The notes: generated by a model not told the origin, from the sequence alone. Shown: positions 34,681 to 45,000, counted from the stretch's first letter. The stretch is 64,000 bases of DNA from Mesonia hippocampi (GCF_014197445.1 NZ_JACIFO010000002.1:1-64000); one strand, 5' to 3'. A program made the numbers and translations.

Positions 34681-37110
34681 ATGCAAAAGCTGCTTCTTTT
34701 ACTACTCTGCTGTTTACCCAATTTTATTTTAGGGCAACAACAAAAAGGATTTGTTTTAGACCAAAGCACTAAAGCCCCGCTACCCTTTGCCAGTGTTTAT
34801 CTTCCCGCAGAAAAAACATCGGTATTTACCAATATTGATGGTTCGTTTGAAATTGATGTTACTCAACAATCACAAAAATTAGAAATAAGCTACCTAGGTT
34901 ATCAAACCCAATACATACCAATACAAACAGACAGGATACTTAAAATTCACCTTAACCCCAAAGCAGAAAACCTAGGGGAAGTCTCTATAAACACCACCTA
35001 CCTGGCAGCTAATAAAATAATAGAACAGGCTATTACACGTAAGCAAAAAAACGACCCCGATTTAAAACTAAACTCATACCAATACAGCAGTTATAATAAA
35101 TTAATTATAGATAACGAAAGTCAGCTACTAGAGTTTAATCAAATTGATCAAGACAACTTAGCCATAAAAACACTTATAGAAAAAGGACGTGCTTACCTTA
35201 CAGAACAAATAAGCAATTTTGTATATACTAAAGAAAAAGGTCCAAAAGAAACCATTACCGCAACACGAACTGCTGGTTTTGAAAAACCAGTGTATCAATT
35301 ATTATCTATAAAAGTACAATCGTCCTCTTGGTACAAGGACAGCTATACAATATTTGGAACAGCCTATGCCGGGCCATTAGGCAATAAAGCCTTTAAAAAT
35401 TATCATTATAAAATACTAGACACCCTTACAGGAGAGCAACCTGCGTATGTTATCTACTTCCATCCTAAACGCCAGCAAGTAGTAGCAGGACTAGAAGGAA
35501 TTTTGCATATAGACACCACAAGTTATGCCATACAAAAAGCAAAAGGACAGCTTCGGGGGAATTTAATTATAAATGCCAGTCAAGATTTTGAATATTTTCC
35601 TACAGAAAACATCTGGTTTCCCACAAAACAAAGCCTAACACTAAAGCCAGGAAAATACCAGCAAGAAGTAGCTATTTTTGGAGGTAATATACGCTTAGGA
35701 AACATCTCTCCAGCATCATCCGAAAGTCCTTTATATTTAAAAGCAACACAAACCAACCAAACTATAATATTTAACAAACCCGTATCGATTACAAAAAACC
35801 AAAGTGCTGTTACACTCTCCGAAAAAGCAACACAACAACCCGAAAGCTTTTGGCAAAAAAATCGTACAATCCCGTTTACAAAACGAGACGAAAACACGTT
35901 TACCAGTGTTTCTAAACAAATAGAGCAAGAAAACATCAACAGGAAAATAGACATTATAGAAAACTTTAAAATAGGTTATTTCCCGATTTCTTTCTTAAAT
36001 ATCGACTTACGAAAATTAGTTAAATACAACAACTACGAAAGTTTTAGACTAGGAACCGGCCTTATCACGAACGATAAGCTATCTTCCAATTTCAGGCTTC
36101 ATAATTACATCGTTTATGGTTTTAAAGATAACCAAATAAAATATGGATTTGGAGGCGCCTTAAAACTAAACAAAAACAACCGTTCTTGGATAGATGTTAG
36201 CTATATTAATGATATTGAGGAAGTAGGTGCTTACCAATATCTTACCGATTATCAAAGCTATTCGCTATTTGAACCTCGACTGGTAAACATTAACTTTTAC
36301 TATAAAATAAAAGAATGGAGTAGCACCTTAAGCCATCGGTTTTCTCCACAATTAAAAAGTAACTGGCAGTTATCTCATAGCGCTATAGACCAAACCACAG
36401 GCTACCGATACGAAACCGATTCTAAATCGTATAAAGATTATCGAATATCAAAAATAGGTATCGGGTTAGAGTGGAGTCCTTTTAGCGAGTTTCTCACCTC
36501 GAGCAATAAAATTATCGAACTCGAAAAAAACTACCCTAAGTTTTCTATCCAAGTAGAACAAGCCTTTAGAAATGTTTTTAATAGCGATTTTTCTTTCACA
36601 AAAATTGGGGCAAAAATAAACTACAGCCTTCAGCAGCTTAACCAGCAAACTACCGAGGTTATTCTGGAAGGAAATTATGCCGTAGGGCAATTACCGCTTA
36701 CACATAGCTTTCATGCTTACCCTAATAACCCTACCAAAGATGCACTCTTACAACGCTTTTCTGTTGCTGGAATAAGAACTTTTGAAACCATGTATTTTAG
36801 TGAATTTTTTAGTGATAAACAGCTTAACCTCCAAGTAAAACATTTTTTTAAATCTTGGTATTTATGGGAATATAGCCAACCCCAATTGGTTTTAATTTCT
36901 AGGCATGCTATTGGAGACATGACCCAACTTAACAACCATATTAATTTAGATTTCAAAACATTAAATCATGGTTATAATGAAGCTGGGCTTGAAGTCAATC
37001 AGCTGCTTATGGGCTTTGGTATTAGTGCCGCTTATCGCTATGGAGCCTATCACCTTCCTAATTTTGAAGATAATATTTCCTTAAAATTCACCTTTAACCT
37101 TAAGCTTTAA
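34681..37110 (+). CDS. DUF5686 outer-membrane protein with carboxypeptidase-like N-domain
   Basis: It has 809 residues. Signal peptide (MQKLLLLLLCCLPNFILG), then a CarboxypepD_reg-like beta sandwich (KGFVLDQSTKAPLPFASVYL and ISYLGYQTQYIPI, about 22-105), then the DUF5686 region with alternating amphipathic strands to the C-terminus (KFTFNLKL), consistent with an outer-membrane barrel. Resembles TonB-dependent proteins at the N-domain but has no plug signature. Function unknown; common in Bacteroidota. Confidence 0.85.
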   Translation: MQKLLLLLLCCLPNFILGQQQKGFVLDQSTKAPLPFASVYLPAEKTSVFTNIDGSFEIDVTQQSQKLEISYLGYQTQYIPIQTDRILKIHLNPKAENLGEVSINTTYLAANKIIEQAITRKQKNDPDLKLNSYQYSSYNKLIIDNESQLLEFNQIDQDNLAIKTLIEKGRAYLTEQISNFVYTKEKGPKETITATRTAGFEKPVYQLLSIKVQSSSWYKDSYTIFGTAYAGPLGNKAFKNYHYKILDTLTGEQPAYVIYFHPKRQQVVAGLEGILHIDTTSYAIQKAKGQLRGNLIINASQDFEYFPTENIWFPTKQSLTLKPGKYQQEVAIFGGNIRLGNISPASSESPLYLKATQTNQTIIFNKPVSITKNQSAVTLSEKATQQPESFWQKNRTIPFTKRDENTFTSVSKQIEQENINRKIDIIENFKIGYFPISFLNIDLRKLVKYNNYESFRLGTGLITNDKLSSNFRLHNYIVYGFKDNQIKYGFGGALKLNKNNRSWIDVSYINDIEEVGAYQYLTDYQSYSLFEPRLVNINFYYKIKEWSSTLSHRFSPQLKSNWQLSHSAIDQTTGYRYETDSKSYKDYRISKIGIGLEWSPFSEFLTSSNKIIELEKNYPKFSIQVEQAFRNVFNSDFSFTKIGAKINYSLQQLNQQTTEVILEGNYAVGQLPLTHSFHAYPNNPTKDALLQRFSVAGIRTFETMYFSEFFSDKQLNLQVKHFFKSWYLWEYSQPQLVLISRHAIGDMTQLNNHINLDFKTLNHGYNEAGLEVNQLLMGFGISAAYRYGAYHLPNFEDNISLKFTFNLKL

Positions 37111-37142
37111 GTAAAAATTAGGGTTTATTGTTAGGCATTTTA

Positions 37143-37150
37143 TACCTTTG
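37143..37150 (+). promoter_or_regulatory. -7 element of the RND/MMPL gene
   Basis: TACCTTTG, 18 bases before the ATG at 37169. Its TTG is the false start of the longest open frame. Confidence 0.5.
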
Positions 37151-37168
37151 CTGCCTTTAAAATTCATC

Positions 37169-39571
37169 ATGAATAAATTATTTAGTTTTGGCTTTTGGAA
37201 TACGATTGCCCGTATAATTTTACGCAATCGGTTATTTATTATTTTAGCAGTTATTGCGGCAACTATTTTTCTTGCAATGCAATGGAAAAATATGCGTTTT
37301 ACGCACACCGAAGCCAATCTTCTACCAGACCATCATCCTGTAAATTTAGAATACAACAAGTTTGTAGATAAATTTGGAGAAGAAGGAAACCTTATTGTAA
37401 TTGCTACTAATGATACCAGCGTATTTACTCCTGAAAAATTTAACGCTTGGAATGCCTTGGCTGAAAAAATTGGAGCTTATGATGAAGTTTCGTACACAAT
37501 AAGCGTTGGAAATTTAAAAGAATTAAAAAAGTTTGAAAACCCTAAACGTTTTGAGCTTGTACCATTAACCGATAGCATAAAAACCAACACCCTTGCGGGG
37601 GTAAAACAATACGAAGACAAGCTTTTTAATAAGCTTCCGTTTTACGAAGGGCTTGTGTACAGCAAGCACACAAACACCATACAAACCGCTGTTTACCTAA
37701 AAAAAGAAATTGTAAACTCTAAAGAACGTAAGATTTTTGTAATGGACGTTCTTCAACCAATTTTAGACGATTTTAAAACCCAGCAAAACTTAGAGATTCA
37801 TGTATCGGGAATGCCTTATATCCGCACGCTAAATGCGCAAAATATCATTGACGAGATACAATGGTTTGTAGGAGGCGCTTTGTTAGTTACATCGCTAATA
37901 TTTTTCTTCTTTTTCCGTTCGGTACGTGCTACGCTTATCTCCATGCTCACGGTAATTATCGGGGTAATGTGGTCGTTTGGAGTTTTGGGATTATTAAACT
38001 ACGAGATTACTGTGCTTACTGCTATTATCCCGCCTCTTATTATTGTGATAGGAATTCCCAATTGTATTTTTCTAATAAATAAATACCAACAAGAAATTAA
38101 AATTCACGGCAATAAAGCGAAATCATTACAACGTGTTATCGCAAAAGTGGGGAACGCTACACTTATGACCAATGTTACCACAGCCTCTGGATTTGCTACC
38201 TTTATTATTACAGAAAGCACCTTGCTGAAAGAGTTTGGTATTGTAGCCTCTATCAATATTATTGCTATTTTTATTCTTAGCCTACTCATTATACCCATTG
38301 CCTACAGTTACCTTCCTAAACCCAAGGAGAAACACCTAAAACACTTAGGTAAAACCTGGCTAGAAGGTTTTGTAAACTGGATAGAGCGTACCGTTAAAAA
38401 CAGACGAATTACCATTTATATATGTGCGGTAATTGCACTTATTGTAAGCATGATAGGCATCTATATGATACGTGTTTCTGGAAGCCTTCTAGAAGATATG
38501 CCTAAACAAGCGGCGTTTTTTAAAGATATTGAATTTTTTGAAGAAGAATTTAATGGAATTATGCCACTAGAAATACTTATCGATACACAACGAGACAAAG
38601 GTGTTTTAAAACTTAGCACCCTAAAACGCATGCAAGATTTAGAAGAGCTTATTATAGATGTTCCAGAGCTATCTAAACCCATATCGATATTAAATCTTGT
38701 AAAATACAGCAAACAGGCCTATTATAACGGAAACCCCGATTATTACCAACTCCCAACATCGCAAGAAAGAAATTTCATTTTTCCATATCTAAAGGGGTTA
38801 GCTGGCAACAACACAAACGAAGCCTTAAATTCCTTTGTAGACAGCACAGGAAGATATGCCCGTATGACCATTTTAATGAAAGATATTGGCACCGACGAGA
38901 TGGAACGCATCGAAGCCAATATATGGCCTAAAATAAATAAAATTTTCCCAGAAGAACGCTACGATATCAGCATGACAGGAAAGGCTTTGGTTTTTCAGAA
39001 AGGAACAAACTACTTGGTCAAAAATCTAGTGCTTTCATTATCCTTAGCCATATTGCTTATCGCCATATTTATGGCATGGATGTTCCGTTCTTTTAAAATG
39101 ATTATTATTTCCTTAATTCCAAATTTACTTCCGTTACTTATTACGGCTGGAATGATGGGCTTTTTAGGCATCCCCATAAAACCCTCAACAATTCTTGTAT
39201 TTAGTATCGCCTTTGGAATATCGGTAGATGATACCATTCACTTTTTAGCAAAATACCGCCAAGAATTAAAAGCACGCCATTGGAAAATTAGACAATCGGT
39301 TTACCCTGCTTTACGCGAAACTACCGTGAGTATGTTTTATACCTCGATTGTGTTATTCTTCGGATTCTCGGTATTTATGATTAGTAGCTTTGGCGGCACA
39401 AAAGCATTAGGCGGGCTGGTATCGGCAACACTTTTATTTGCCATGCTTTCTAACCTATTGCTACTCCCCTCTTTACTACTCTCACTAGAAAGAAATATTG
39501 CTAACAAAAAAACATTAAAAGAACCACCGCTAAAAATTATAGATGATGAAAGTGAAGAAGAAATAAACTAA
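37169..39571 (+). CDS. RND-superfamily (MMPL-type) transporter
   Basis: It has 800 residues from the ATG at 37169. The frame runs to a TTG at 37148, but that TTG is inside the promoter -7 element. Layout is the RND two-repeat plan: one segment, periplasmic loop, five segments (WFVGGALLVTSLIFFFFF onward), then again (IYICAVIALIVSMIGIYMI), second loop and five segments with FSIAFGISVDDTIHFLAKYRQEL, the conserved Asp-Asp of the second half. Similar proteins export lipids or hopanoids; cargo unknown. Confidence 0.9.
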   Translation: MNKLFSFGFWNTIARIILRNRLFIILAVIAATIFLAMQWKNMRFTHTEANLLPDHHPVNLEYNKFVDKFGEEGNLIVIATNDTSVFTPEKFNAWNALAEKIGAYDEVSYTISVGNLKELKKFENPKRFELVPLTDSIKTNTLAGVKQYEDKLFNKLPFYEGLVYSKHTNTIQTAVYLKKEIVNSKERKIFVMDVLQPILDDFKTQQNLEIHVSGMPYIRTLNAQNIIDEIQWFVGGALLVTSLIFFFFFRSVRATLISMLTVIIGVMWSFGVLGLLNYEITVLTAIIPPLIIVIGIPNCIFLINKYQQEIKIHGNKAKSLQRVIAKVGNATLMTNVTTASGFATFIITESTLLKEFGIVASINIIAIFILSLLIIPIAYSYLPKPKEKHLKHLGKTWLEGFVNWIERTVKNRRITIYICAVIALIVSMIGIYMIRVSGSLLEDMPKQAAFFKDIEFFEEEFNGIMPLEILIDTQRDKGVLKLSTLKRMQDLEELIIDVPELSKPISILNLVKYSKQAYYNGNPDYYQLPTSQERNFIFPYLKGLAGNNTNEALNSFVDSTGRYARMTILMKDIGTDEMERIEANIWPKINKIFPEERYDISMTGKALVFQKGTNYLVKNLVLSLSLAILLIAIFMAWMFRSFKMIIISLIPNLLPLLITAGMMGFLGIPIKPSTILVFSIAFGISVDDTIHFLAKYRQELKARHWKIRQSVYPALRETTVSMFYTSIVLFFGFSVFMISSFGGTKALGGLVSATLLFAMLSNLLLLPSLLLSLERNIANKKTLKEPPLKIIDDESEEEIN

Positions 39572-39634
39572 GCTTTTAAACATAGGTTAACACACAATTC
39601 TTCTTGCTTTACGTAAGACATTTCTGAAATCTTT

Positions 39635-39642
39635 TATCTTTG
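39635..39642 (+). promoter_or_regulatory. -7 element of asnS
   Basis: TATCTTTG, 19 bases before the asnS ATG. Confidence 0.5.
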
Positions 39643-39661
39643 CAGTTTAAATAAAAATACC

Positions 39662-41104
39662 ATGAAACATACCAGAATAGCCACTTTATTAGAAACCGAT
39701 CATCTTTTACAAGATTATACTGTAAAAGGATGGGTACGTGCCTTTAGAAGCAATCGATTTATCGCTTTAAACGACGGCTCTACACTTGCTAATATCCAAT
39801 GTGTTTTAGATTTTGAAAACACCGACGAAGAAATTATTTCTAAAATTAACATTGGGGCTGCGGTAAAAATTTCAGGCGTTTTAAAAGAAAGCGAAGGAAA
39901 AGGACAACGAGTAGAAATAGAAGTTAATGAAATAGAAATCCTAGGTGAGGCAGACCCAGAAGATGTTAAAAAAACTATCCTATCACCAAAACGCCATAGC
40001 CTAGAAAAACTAAGAGAGCAAGCACACCTACGCGTTCGTACAAATACCTTTGGGGCTATAATGCGCTTACGTTCCAAATTGGCTTTTGCCGTACACCAAT
40101 ATTTTAATACTCAAGGGTTTTACTATGTAAACACCCCTATTATTACAGCAAGTGATGCAGAAGGCGCAGGAGAAATGTTTAAAGTAACCAACTTAGACCT
40201 AAACAACCCTCCAAAAACAAAAGATGGTAAAATAGACTACTCTCAAGATTTTTTTGGTAAAGAAACAAACCTAACCGTTAGCGGACAATTAGAAGGAGAA
40301 ACTTACGCCCTTGGACTAGGAAACATTTACACTTTTGGGCCTACATTTAGAGCAGAAAACTCCAACACTTCTCGCCACCTAGCCGAATTTTGGATGATTG
40401 AACCCGAAATGGCTTTTTGTGATTTAGACGGAAATATGGACCTCGCGGAAGATTTTATAAAATACGTACTAAACTATATTTTAGAAAATTGTGACGAAGA
40501 TTTAGCCTTCCTTGAAGAACGCCTTTTACAAGAAGAGAAAAGCAAACCAGAAAAGGATCGCTCTCCTATGAAGCTTCGCGAAAAACTAAAGTTTGTTACC
40601 GAAAACAACTTTAAGCGCGTTAGTTATACCGAGGCAATAGACATCCTCAAAAACTCTAAACCCAACAAAAAGAAAAAATTCAATTACCCTATCGAAGATT
40701 GGGGTGCCGATTTACAAAGTGAACACGAACGTTACTTGGTAGAGAAACACTTTAAATGCCCCGTAATTTTATTCGATTACCCTGCCGATATTAAGGCTTT
40801 CTACATGCGCTTAAACGACGATGGTAAAACCGTACGCGCTATGGACGTACTTTTTCCTGGAATAGGAGAAATTGTTGGAGGTGCACAACGAGAAGAACGT
40901 TTAGACGTACTAAAAGAAAAAATGAAAGCAATAGGCATCGAAGAAGAAGAACTTTGGTGGTACTTAGACACACGCCGATTTGGCTCATGTGTACATAGTG
41001 GTTTCGGACTTGGTTTTGAGCGTTTAGTACTTTTTGCCACGGGCATGAGTAATATTAGAGACGTAATTCCTTACCCTCGCACACCACAAAACGCAGCATT
41101 TTAA
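39662..41104 (+). CDS. asnS: Asparaginyl-tRNA synthetase
   Basis: Class IIb synthetase, 480 residues. N-terminal OB-fold (VKGWVRAFRSNRFIALNDGS) and catalytic core with FGPTFRAENSNTSRHLAEFWMIEPE (motif 2 region) and SGFGLGFERLVLFATG (motif 3), ending YPRTPQNAAF. The Asn-type signature at the C-terminus distinguishes it from AspRS. The pseudouridine synthase follows after one base. Confidence 0.97.
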   Translation: MKHTRIATLLETDHLLQDYTVKGWVRAFRSNRFIALNDGSTLANIQCVLDFENTDEEIISKINIGAAVKISGVLKESEGKGQRVEIEVNEIEILGEADPEDVKKTILSPKRHSLEKLREQAHLRVRTNTFGAIMRLRSKLAFAVHQYFNTQGFYYVNTPIITASDAEGAGEMFKVTNLDLNNPPKTKDGKIDYSQDFFGKETNLTVSGQLEGETYALGLGNIYTFGPTFRAENSNTSRHLAEFWMIEPEMAFCDLDGNMDLAEDFIKYVLNYILENCDEDLAFLEERLLQEEKSKPEKDRSPMKLREKLKFVTENNFKRVSYTEAIDILKNSKPNKKKKFNYPIEDWGADLQSEHERYLVEKHFKCPVILFDYPADIKAFYMRLNDDGKTVRAMDVLFPGIGEIVGGAQREERLDVLKEKMKAIGIEEEELWWYLDTRRFGSCVHSGFGLGFERLVLFATGMSNIRDVIPYPRTPQNAAF

Positions 41105-41105
41105 A

Positions 41106-41969
41106 TTGAAAATACTAGAAGAGCATAGCGTTCCTGCAATAGATAAAAGCATTCGGTTGCAGGAATATGCTGCGCTTATTTTCACTCAACTCCCCACGAG
41201 AAGTGCCGTTAAAAAAGCCATAAAAAAAGAGCTGCTTTATATAGACGATCAAGTAGCTAGCACGGCTACCTGGATAAAAGAAGGGCAAAAAATTAGCCTT
41301 TATGCCCAAAAAAACACGACCAAAAAAATATTCAAACTCGATCTAAAAGTTTTGTTTGAAGACAACCAACTTGCTGTAATTGTAAAACCAGGAGGATACC
41401 CCACAAACGGAAATTACTTTAAAACCATAGAAAACGCCCTACCACACAACTTAAGCCCTAGTACAGCTCCTGATGCACTAACATACCCTATACCTGTACA
41501 CCGGCTAGACAACCCAACTTCTGGTCTTCTTATTGTTGCCAAAACCATTACCACAAGGCAAGCACTACATTTACAATTTGAAGAAAAAAAAGTAAACAAA
41601 ACCTATCAAGCGCTCATAACGGGAAAGTTTTTACAAAAAACAGGGAAATTCTCCACACCAATAGCTCAAAAAAAAGCCGAAACATATTATACGCAATTAA
41701 AAACCTACAAAACCAACACAACTATTTTTAGTTTAGTAGAACTAAAACCAATTACAGGCAGAACTCACCAGCTTCGCATACACCTATCAGAAGCCAAACA
41801 CCCTATTATCGGTGATATTTCTTACGGAAGTACCATAAGTACACCCAACATTATGCTTACAGCTACGGGTATAAAATTTCAACATCCAACAACGTTAGAA
41901 GAACTATCTTTCACCTTAGAATGCCCTAAAAAATTTTTGCAATTTATTAGAAAAAATTCAGTATCTTAA
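41106..41969 (+). CDS. RluA-family pseudouridine synthase, TTG start
   Basis: It has 287 residues. N-terminal S4-like segment (RLQEYAALIF and VKKAIKKELLYIDDQ), then the catalytic domain with HRLDNPTSGLLIVAK (Asp nucleophile), YQALITGKF and GRTHQLRIHLSEAKHPIIGD. The frame has no ATG before the catalytic core, so the TTG at 41106, one base after the asnS stop, is the only start giving a complete protein. Probable translational coupling to asnS. Target uridine unknown. Confidence 0.9.
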   Translation: MKILEEHSVPAIDKSIRLQEYAALIFTQLPTRSAVKKAIKKELLYIDDQVASTATWIKEGQKISLYAQKNTTKKIFKLDLKVLFEDNQLAVIVKPGGYPTNGNYFKTIENALPHNLSPSTAPDALTYPIPVHRLDNPTSGLLIVAKTITTRQALHLQFEEKKVNKTYQALITGKFLQKTGKFSTPIAQKKAETYYTQLKTYKTNTTIFSLVELKPITGRTHQLRIHLSEAKHPIIGDISYGSTISTPNIMLTATGIKFQHPTTLEELSFTLECPKKFLQFIRKNSVS

Positions 41970-42063
41970 ATTACGCTAATATCACCTAAAAAAGACATAG
42001 GTTTGGTAATAAAAGTTGAAAATCTTAACAGATATTTAGCCACAAGCTATATGCCAATTTTAG

Positions 42064-42071
42064 TATTTTTG
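42064..42071 (+). promoter_or_regulatory. -7 element of rpoN
   Basis: TATTTTTG, 21 bases before the rpoN ATG. Confidence 0.45.
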
Positions 42072-42092
42072 TAGAAACAAGCCTTTATATTT

Positions 42093-43544
42093 ATGCTCAA
42101 ACAGCAATTAAGTTTTAAATTATCGCAGAAATTATCTCCGCAGCAAATCCAGTTAATGAAACTGATACAACTGCCTACACAAGCTTTTGAACAACGCATA
42201 AAACAAGAGCTTGAAGAAAATCCTGCCTTAGATAGTGGTAAGGAAGAGAATACTGACTTTGAGGATGAATTTAAAAACGATGAGTATGAAGCCGACCACG
42301 AGGTAATTGAAACCGACATTAATGTAGATGAATACCTTAGCGATGACGACATCCCTAGCTATCGACTACAAGCAAATAATTATAGTAAAGATGATGAAGA
42401 TAAACAAATACCATATGCTTCAGGAACATCTTTTGCTCAGTACTTAAAAAACCAACTGCAAACCTTACGCTTAGATGAAGAAGAGTATAGCATTGCAGAA
42501 TTTTTGGTAGGAAGTGTAGACGAAAGCGGCTATATACGCAGAGAAGTAAACGACATTGTAGACGACTTGGCTTTTACACAAAACTTATACACAAGCTCAG
42601 AGAAAGTTACCCGAGTACTAAAAACAGTTCAAGAATTAGACCCTGCAGGAGTTGGAGCAAGAAATTTACAGGAATGCTTATTAATTCAGCTAAAAAGAAG
42701 AAAAACAACCGCTGCAGTTAGCCTAGCCATAAATATTTTAGAGGATGCTTTCGAGCAGTTTACAAAAAAGCATTACGATAAAATCAATCATAAATTCTCT
42801 ATTACCAAAGATCAACTCCGCGAAGCTATTGAAGAGATTGAATCTTTAAACCCAAAACCCGGCGGAAGCTACAGTAATAACACCCGTATTGTAGAACATG
42901 TTGTTCCAGATTTTACCATTAGAATTAAGGATGGCGAATTAGAACTCTCGCTTAACGGAAGGAATGCGCCACAAATGCATGTTTCTAGAGAGTATAGCAA
43001 CATGCTAAAAACCTATAAAGAGTCTAAAGAAAAATCTAAAGAGCAAAAAGACGCTGTTTTATTTATAAAACAAAAATTAGATGCCGCCAAATGGTTTATA
43101 GACGCTGTAAAACAACGCCAAGAAACACTTATGCTTACCATGAGTGCTATCATGCATTATCAAGAAGATTATTTTTTAAGCGGTGATGAACGTGATTTAA
43201 AACCCATGATTCTAAAAGATATTGCTACCGAAATAGACATGGATATTTCTACCGTATCGCGTGTAGCAAATAGCAAATATGTAGACACCCCATACGGCAC
43301 TTTTTTAATTAAAGATTTTTTCTCTGAATCGATAAAAAATGATCAAGGAGAAGATGTTTCTACAAGAGAAATAAAGAAAATATTAGAAATTACCATTGCA
43401 GATGAAGACAAACGCAAACCGCTTACCGACGAGAAACTAGCAAAAATATTAAAAGAGAAAGGCTACCCTATTGCACGGCGAACTGTTGCTAAATACAGAG
43501 AACAATTACAAATTCCTGTAGCTCGTTTACGCAAAGAAATATAA
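42093..43544 (+). CDS. rpoN: RNA polymerase sigma-54 factor
   Basis: It has 483 residues. Region I (LSFKLSQKLSPQQIQLMKLIQLP) interacts with enhancer-binding proteins, then an acidic linker, a core-binding domain (VQELDPAGVGARNLQECL), and the RpoN box ARRTVAKYREQL near the end that contacts -24. Complete and of family length. The next gene follows after 6 bases. Confidence 0.97.
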   Translation: MLKQQLSFKLSQKLSPQQIQLMKLIQLPTQAFEQRIKQELEENPALDSGKEENTDFEDEFKNDEYEADHEVIETDINVDEYLSDDDIPSYRLQANNYSKDDEDKQIPYASGTSFAQYLKNQLQTLRLDEEEYSIAEFLVGSVDESGYIRREVNDIVDDLAFTQNLYTSSEKVTRVLKTVQELDPAGVGARNLQECLLIQLKRRKTTAAVSLAINILEDAFEQFTKKHYDKINHKFSITKDQLREAIEEIESLNPKPGGSYSNNTRIVEHVVPDFTIRIKDGELELSLNGRNAPQMHVSREYSNMLKTYKESKEKSKEQKDAVLFIKQKLDAAKWFIDAVKQRQETLMLTMSAIMHYQEDYFLSGDERDLKPMILKDIATEIDMDISTVSRVANSKYVDTPYGTFLIKDFFSESIKNDQGEDVSTREIKKILEITIADEDKRKPLTDEKLAKILKEKGYPIARRTVAKYREQLQIPVARLRKEI

Positions 43545-43550
43545 AGGCTT

Positions 43551-44156
43551 ATGAAACGCTTTATAGCCATTGCCTCCTATTTATTTCATCCCTTATTAAT
43601 GCCATTGGTGGGTATTTTACTCTATTTCTGGTTAACAAAGCGCTTTTATCCTATGCCTGTAATAAAAGCAAAAATCTTAGCTGTAGTTATCTTTACCCTT
43701 ATTATACCGCTTATTTTTTCTTTTATTTTAAGAAACTCAAAGCTCATCTCTAATTTCAGTCTTTCTAAAGTAAAAGAGCGTAAAATACCTTTACTTTTTT
43801 ATGCTACTATTACACTTACCATTATTAATTTTATATTTCCAAAATACCAGTTTAACATTCCTTATCTATTTTTTTCAGGAATTTTATACGCTACGCTTCT
43901 TGTGCTTCTAGGCACTTATCTTAAACAAAAAATCAGTTTACACATGGTAGGTATAGCTGGTCTTTGCACATTTATTATAGGAGTTTGTATTTATTTTGGG
44001 CTTCCCCTTTACGGGTTAATTGCCTTTTTTATTTTTGCTACAGGGTGGACAGCTTCGGCAAGACTACAAGCCAAGGCACACAATCATAAAGAACTTATTT
44101 TAGGCATTATAGCAGGAGGAGGAACCCAACTTGGCTTGTTTCTTCTGTACTTATAA
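43551..44156 (+). CDS. PAP2-like integral membrane protein
   Basis: It has 201 residues with about six membrane segments. It resembles the PAP2 phosphatase layout: basic KVKERKIP after the second segment, SLHMVG after the fourth and SARLQAKAHNHKE at the last loop. The classical KxxxxxxRP, PSGH and SRxxxxxHxxxD are only partly matched, so it may be a divergent lipid phosphatase or an inactive relative. Cotranscribed with rpoN, an arrangement whose meaning is unknown. Confidence 0.65.
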   Translation: MKRFIAIASYLFHPLLMPLVGILLYFWLTKRFYPMPVIKAKILAVVIFTLIIPLIFSFILRNSKLISNFSLSKVKERKIPLLFYATITLTIINFIFPKYQFNIPYLFFSGILYATLLVLLGTYLKQKISLHMVGIAGLCTFIIGVCIYFGLPLYGLIAFFIFATGWTASARLQAKAHNHKELILGIIAGGGTQLGLFLLYL

Positions 44157-44167
44157 CAATAGTGTTT

Positions 44168-44959
44168 TTATAATATATAAATAACAAAACCAATTTTTAT
44201 TGGATAAATTTCTATTGCCTCATTAGTATCTTTTACATAGGCGCTATCAAATAAAGGGTTTAAGCTGTACAAAAAGTAGAAATTAAAGCCAGAGTTCCCT
44301 ACAGAAAGTTCTAAACTATACCTAAACCGATTAAGCTCTTTTGCATCTGTCTGAAAAACGTTATTACCTGACTGCTTAAATTTAGATTTAAAATAATAAA
44401 TATACCCTAAACGCAAACCCGAATATATACGCCAAAAATTTGCATTTTCTGGGGTAGAAGTTCGCCACCTAAATTGCAAAGGAACTTCTAATTGATGTGT
44501 AACCAAACGGTTTGTACTATAATCGACCAAGGTTTTATCTAATACAAGAAATACCGATTTATTATTTTCATCTTCAGAGATAAATAAATTCTGCCCATAA
44601 GAGTTTATAGCCCAACCTAAGCCTGCACCAAAGGCAAGATTACGCCTTTTATTAATAGGCATATCTCTTATGTAACCCAACTGCATTCCGCCCGAGAAAC
44701 CAGATTGACGCATCCCTTTTGGTTTTTTTGACAATAAATCGAACATGATGCCAAAGTAAAACTGATCCTCTCTATAAAGGCTATCTACAGAGTTTTCAAA
44801 CAGTTTAAATTTTTTATTATCTGGCTGTTTTATAACGCTATCCTGCTCTTGCGCATAACTAAAAGATAAGGATAGAAACATAAAAAGCAATATCAGGTTA
44901 TTCTTTTTTAACCTAAGGATATGGTTAAGCTTTTCTATATTTTTAATCAATGTATACAT
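44168..44959 (-). CDS. PorT-like outer-membrane beta-barrel protein
   Basis: It has 263 residues. Long amino end, then signal segment (LILLFMFLSLSFSYAQ), then strands of an 8-stranded type barrel with GGMQLGYIRD, GAGLGWAINSY, LEVPLQFRWRT and the final aromatic-ended strand YPIKIGFVIYIL. PorT/SprT relatives take part in type IX secretion, but this copy cannot be equated with SprT from sequence alone. A later start nearer the signal segment is possible. Lies downstream of the ExbB/ExbD operon and is separated from it by a terminator. Confidence 0.8.
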   Translation of the reverse strand: MYTLIKNIEKLNHILRLKKNNLILLFMFLSLSFSYAQEQDSVIKQPDNKKFKLFENSVDSLYREDQFYFGIMFDLLSKKPKGMRQSGFSGGMQLGYIRDMPINKRRNLAFGAGLGWAINSYGQNLFISEDENNKSVFLVLDKTLVDYSTNRLVTHQLEVPLQFRWRTSTPENANFWRIYSGLRLGYIYYFKSKFKQSGNNVFQTDAKELNRFRYSLELSVGNSGFNFYFLYSLNPLFDSAYVKDTNEAIEIYPIKIGFVIYIL

Positions 44960-45000
44960 ATAAGGAGAAAAATATTTTATAAAGGTAATATATCTTCATA

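Noticed and set aside
37148-37168. Seven extra residues on the RND/MMPL protein from a TTG at 37148
   Set aside because: The TTG is part of the promoter element TACCTTTG, so it would not be in the mRNA as a start.
44168-44959. Naming the beta-barrel protein sprT/porT
   Set aside because: Similarity is at family level; the known sprT neighbour is absent, so only PorT-like is claimed.
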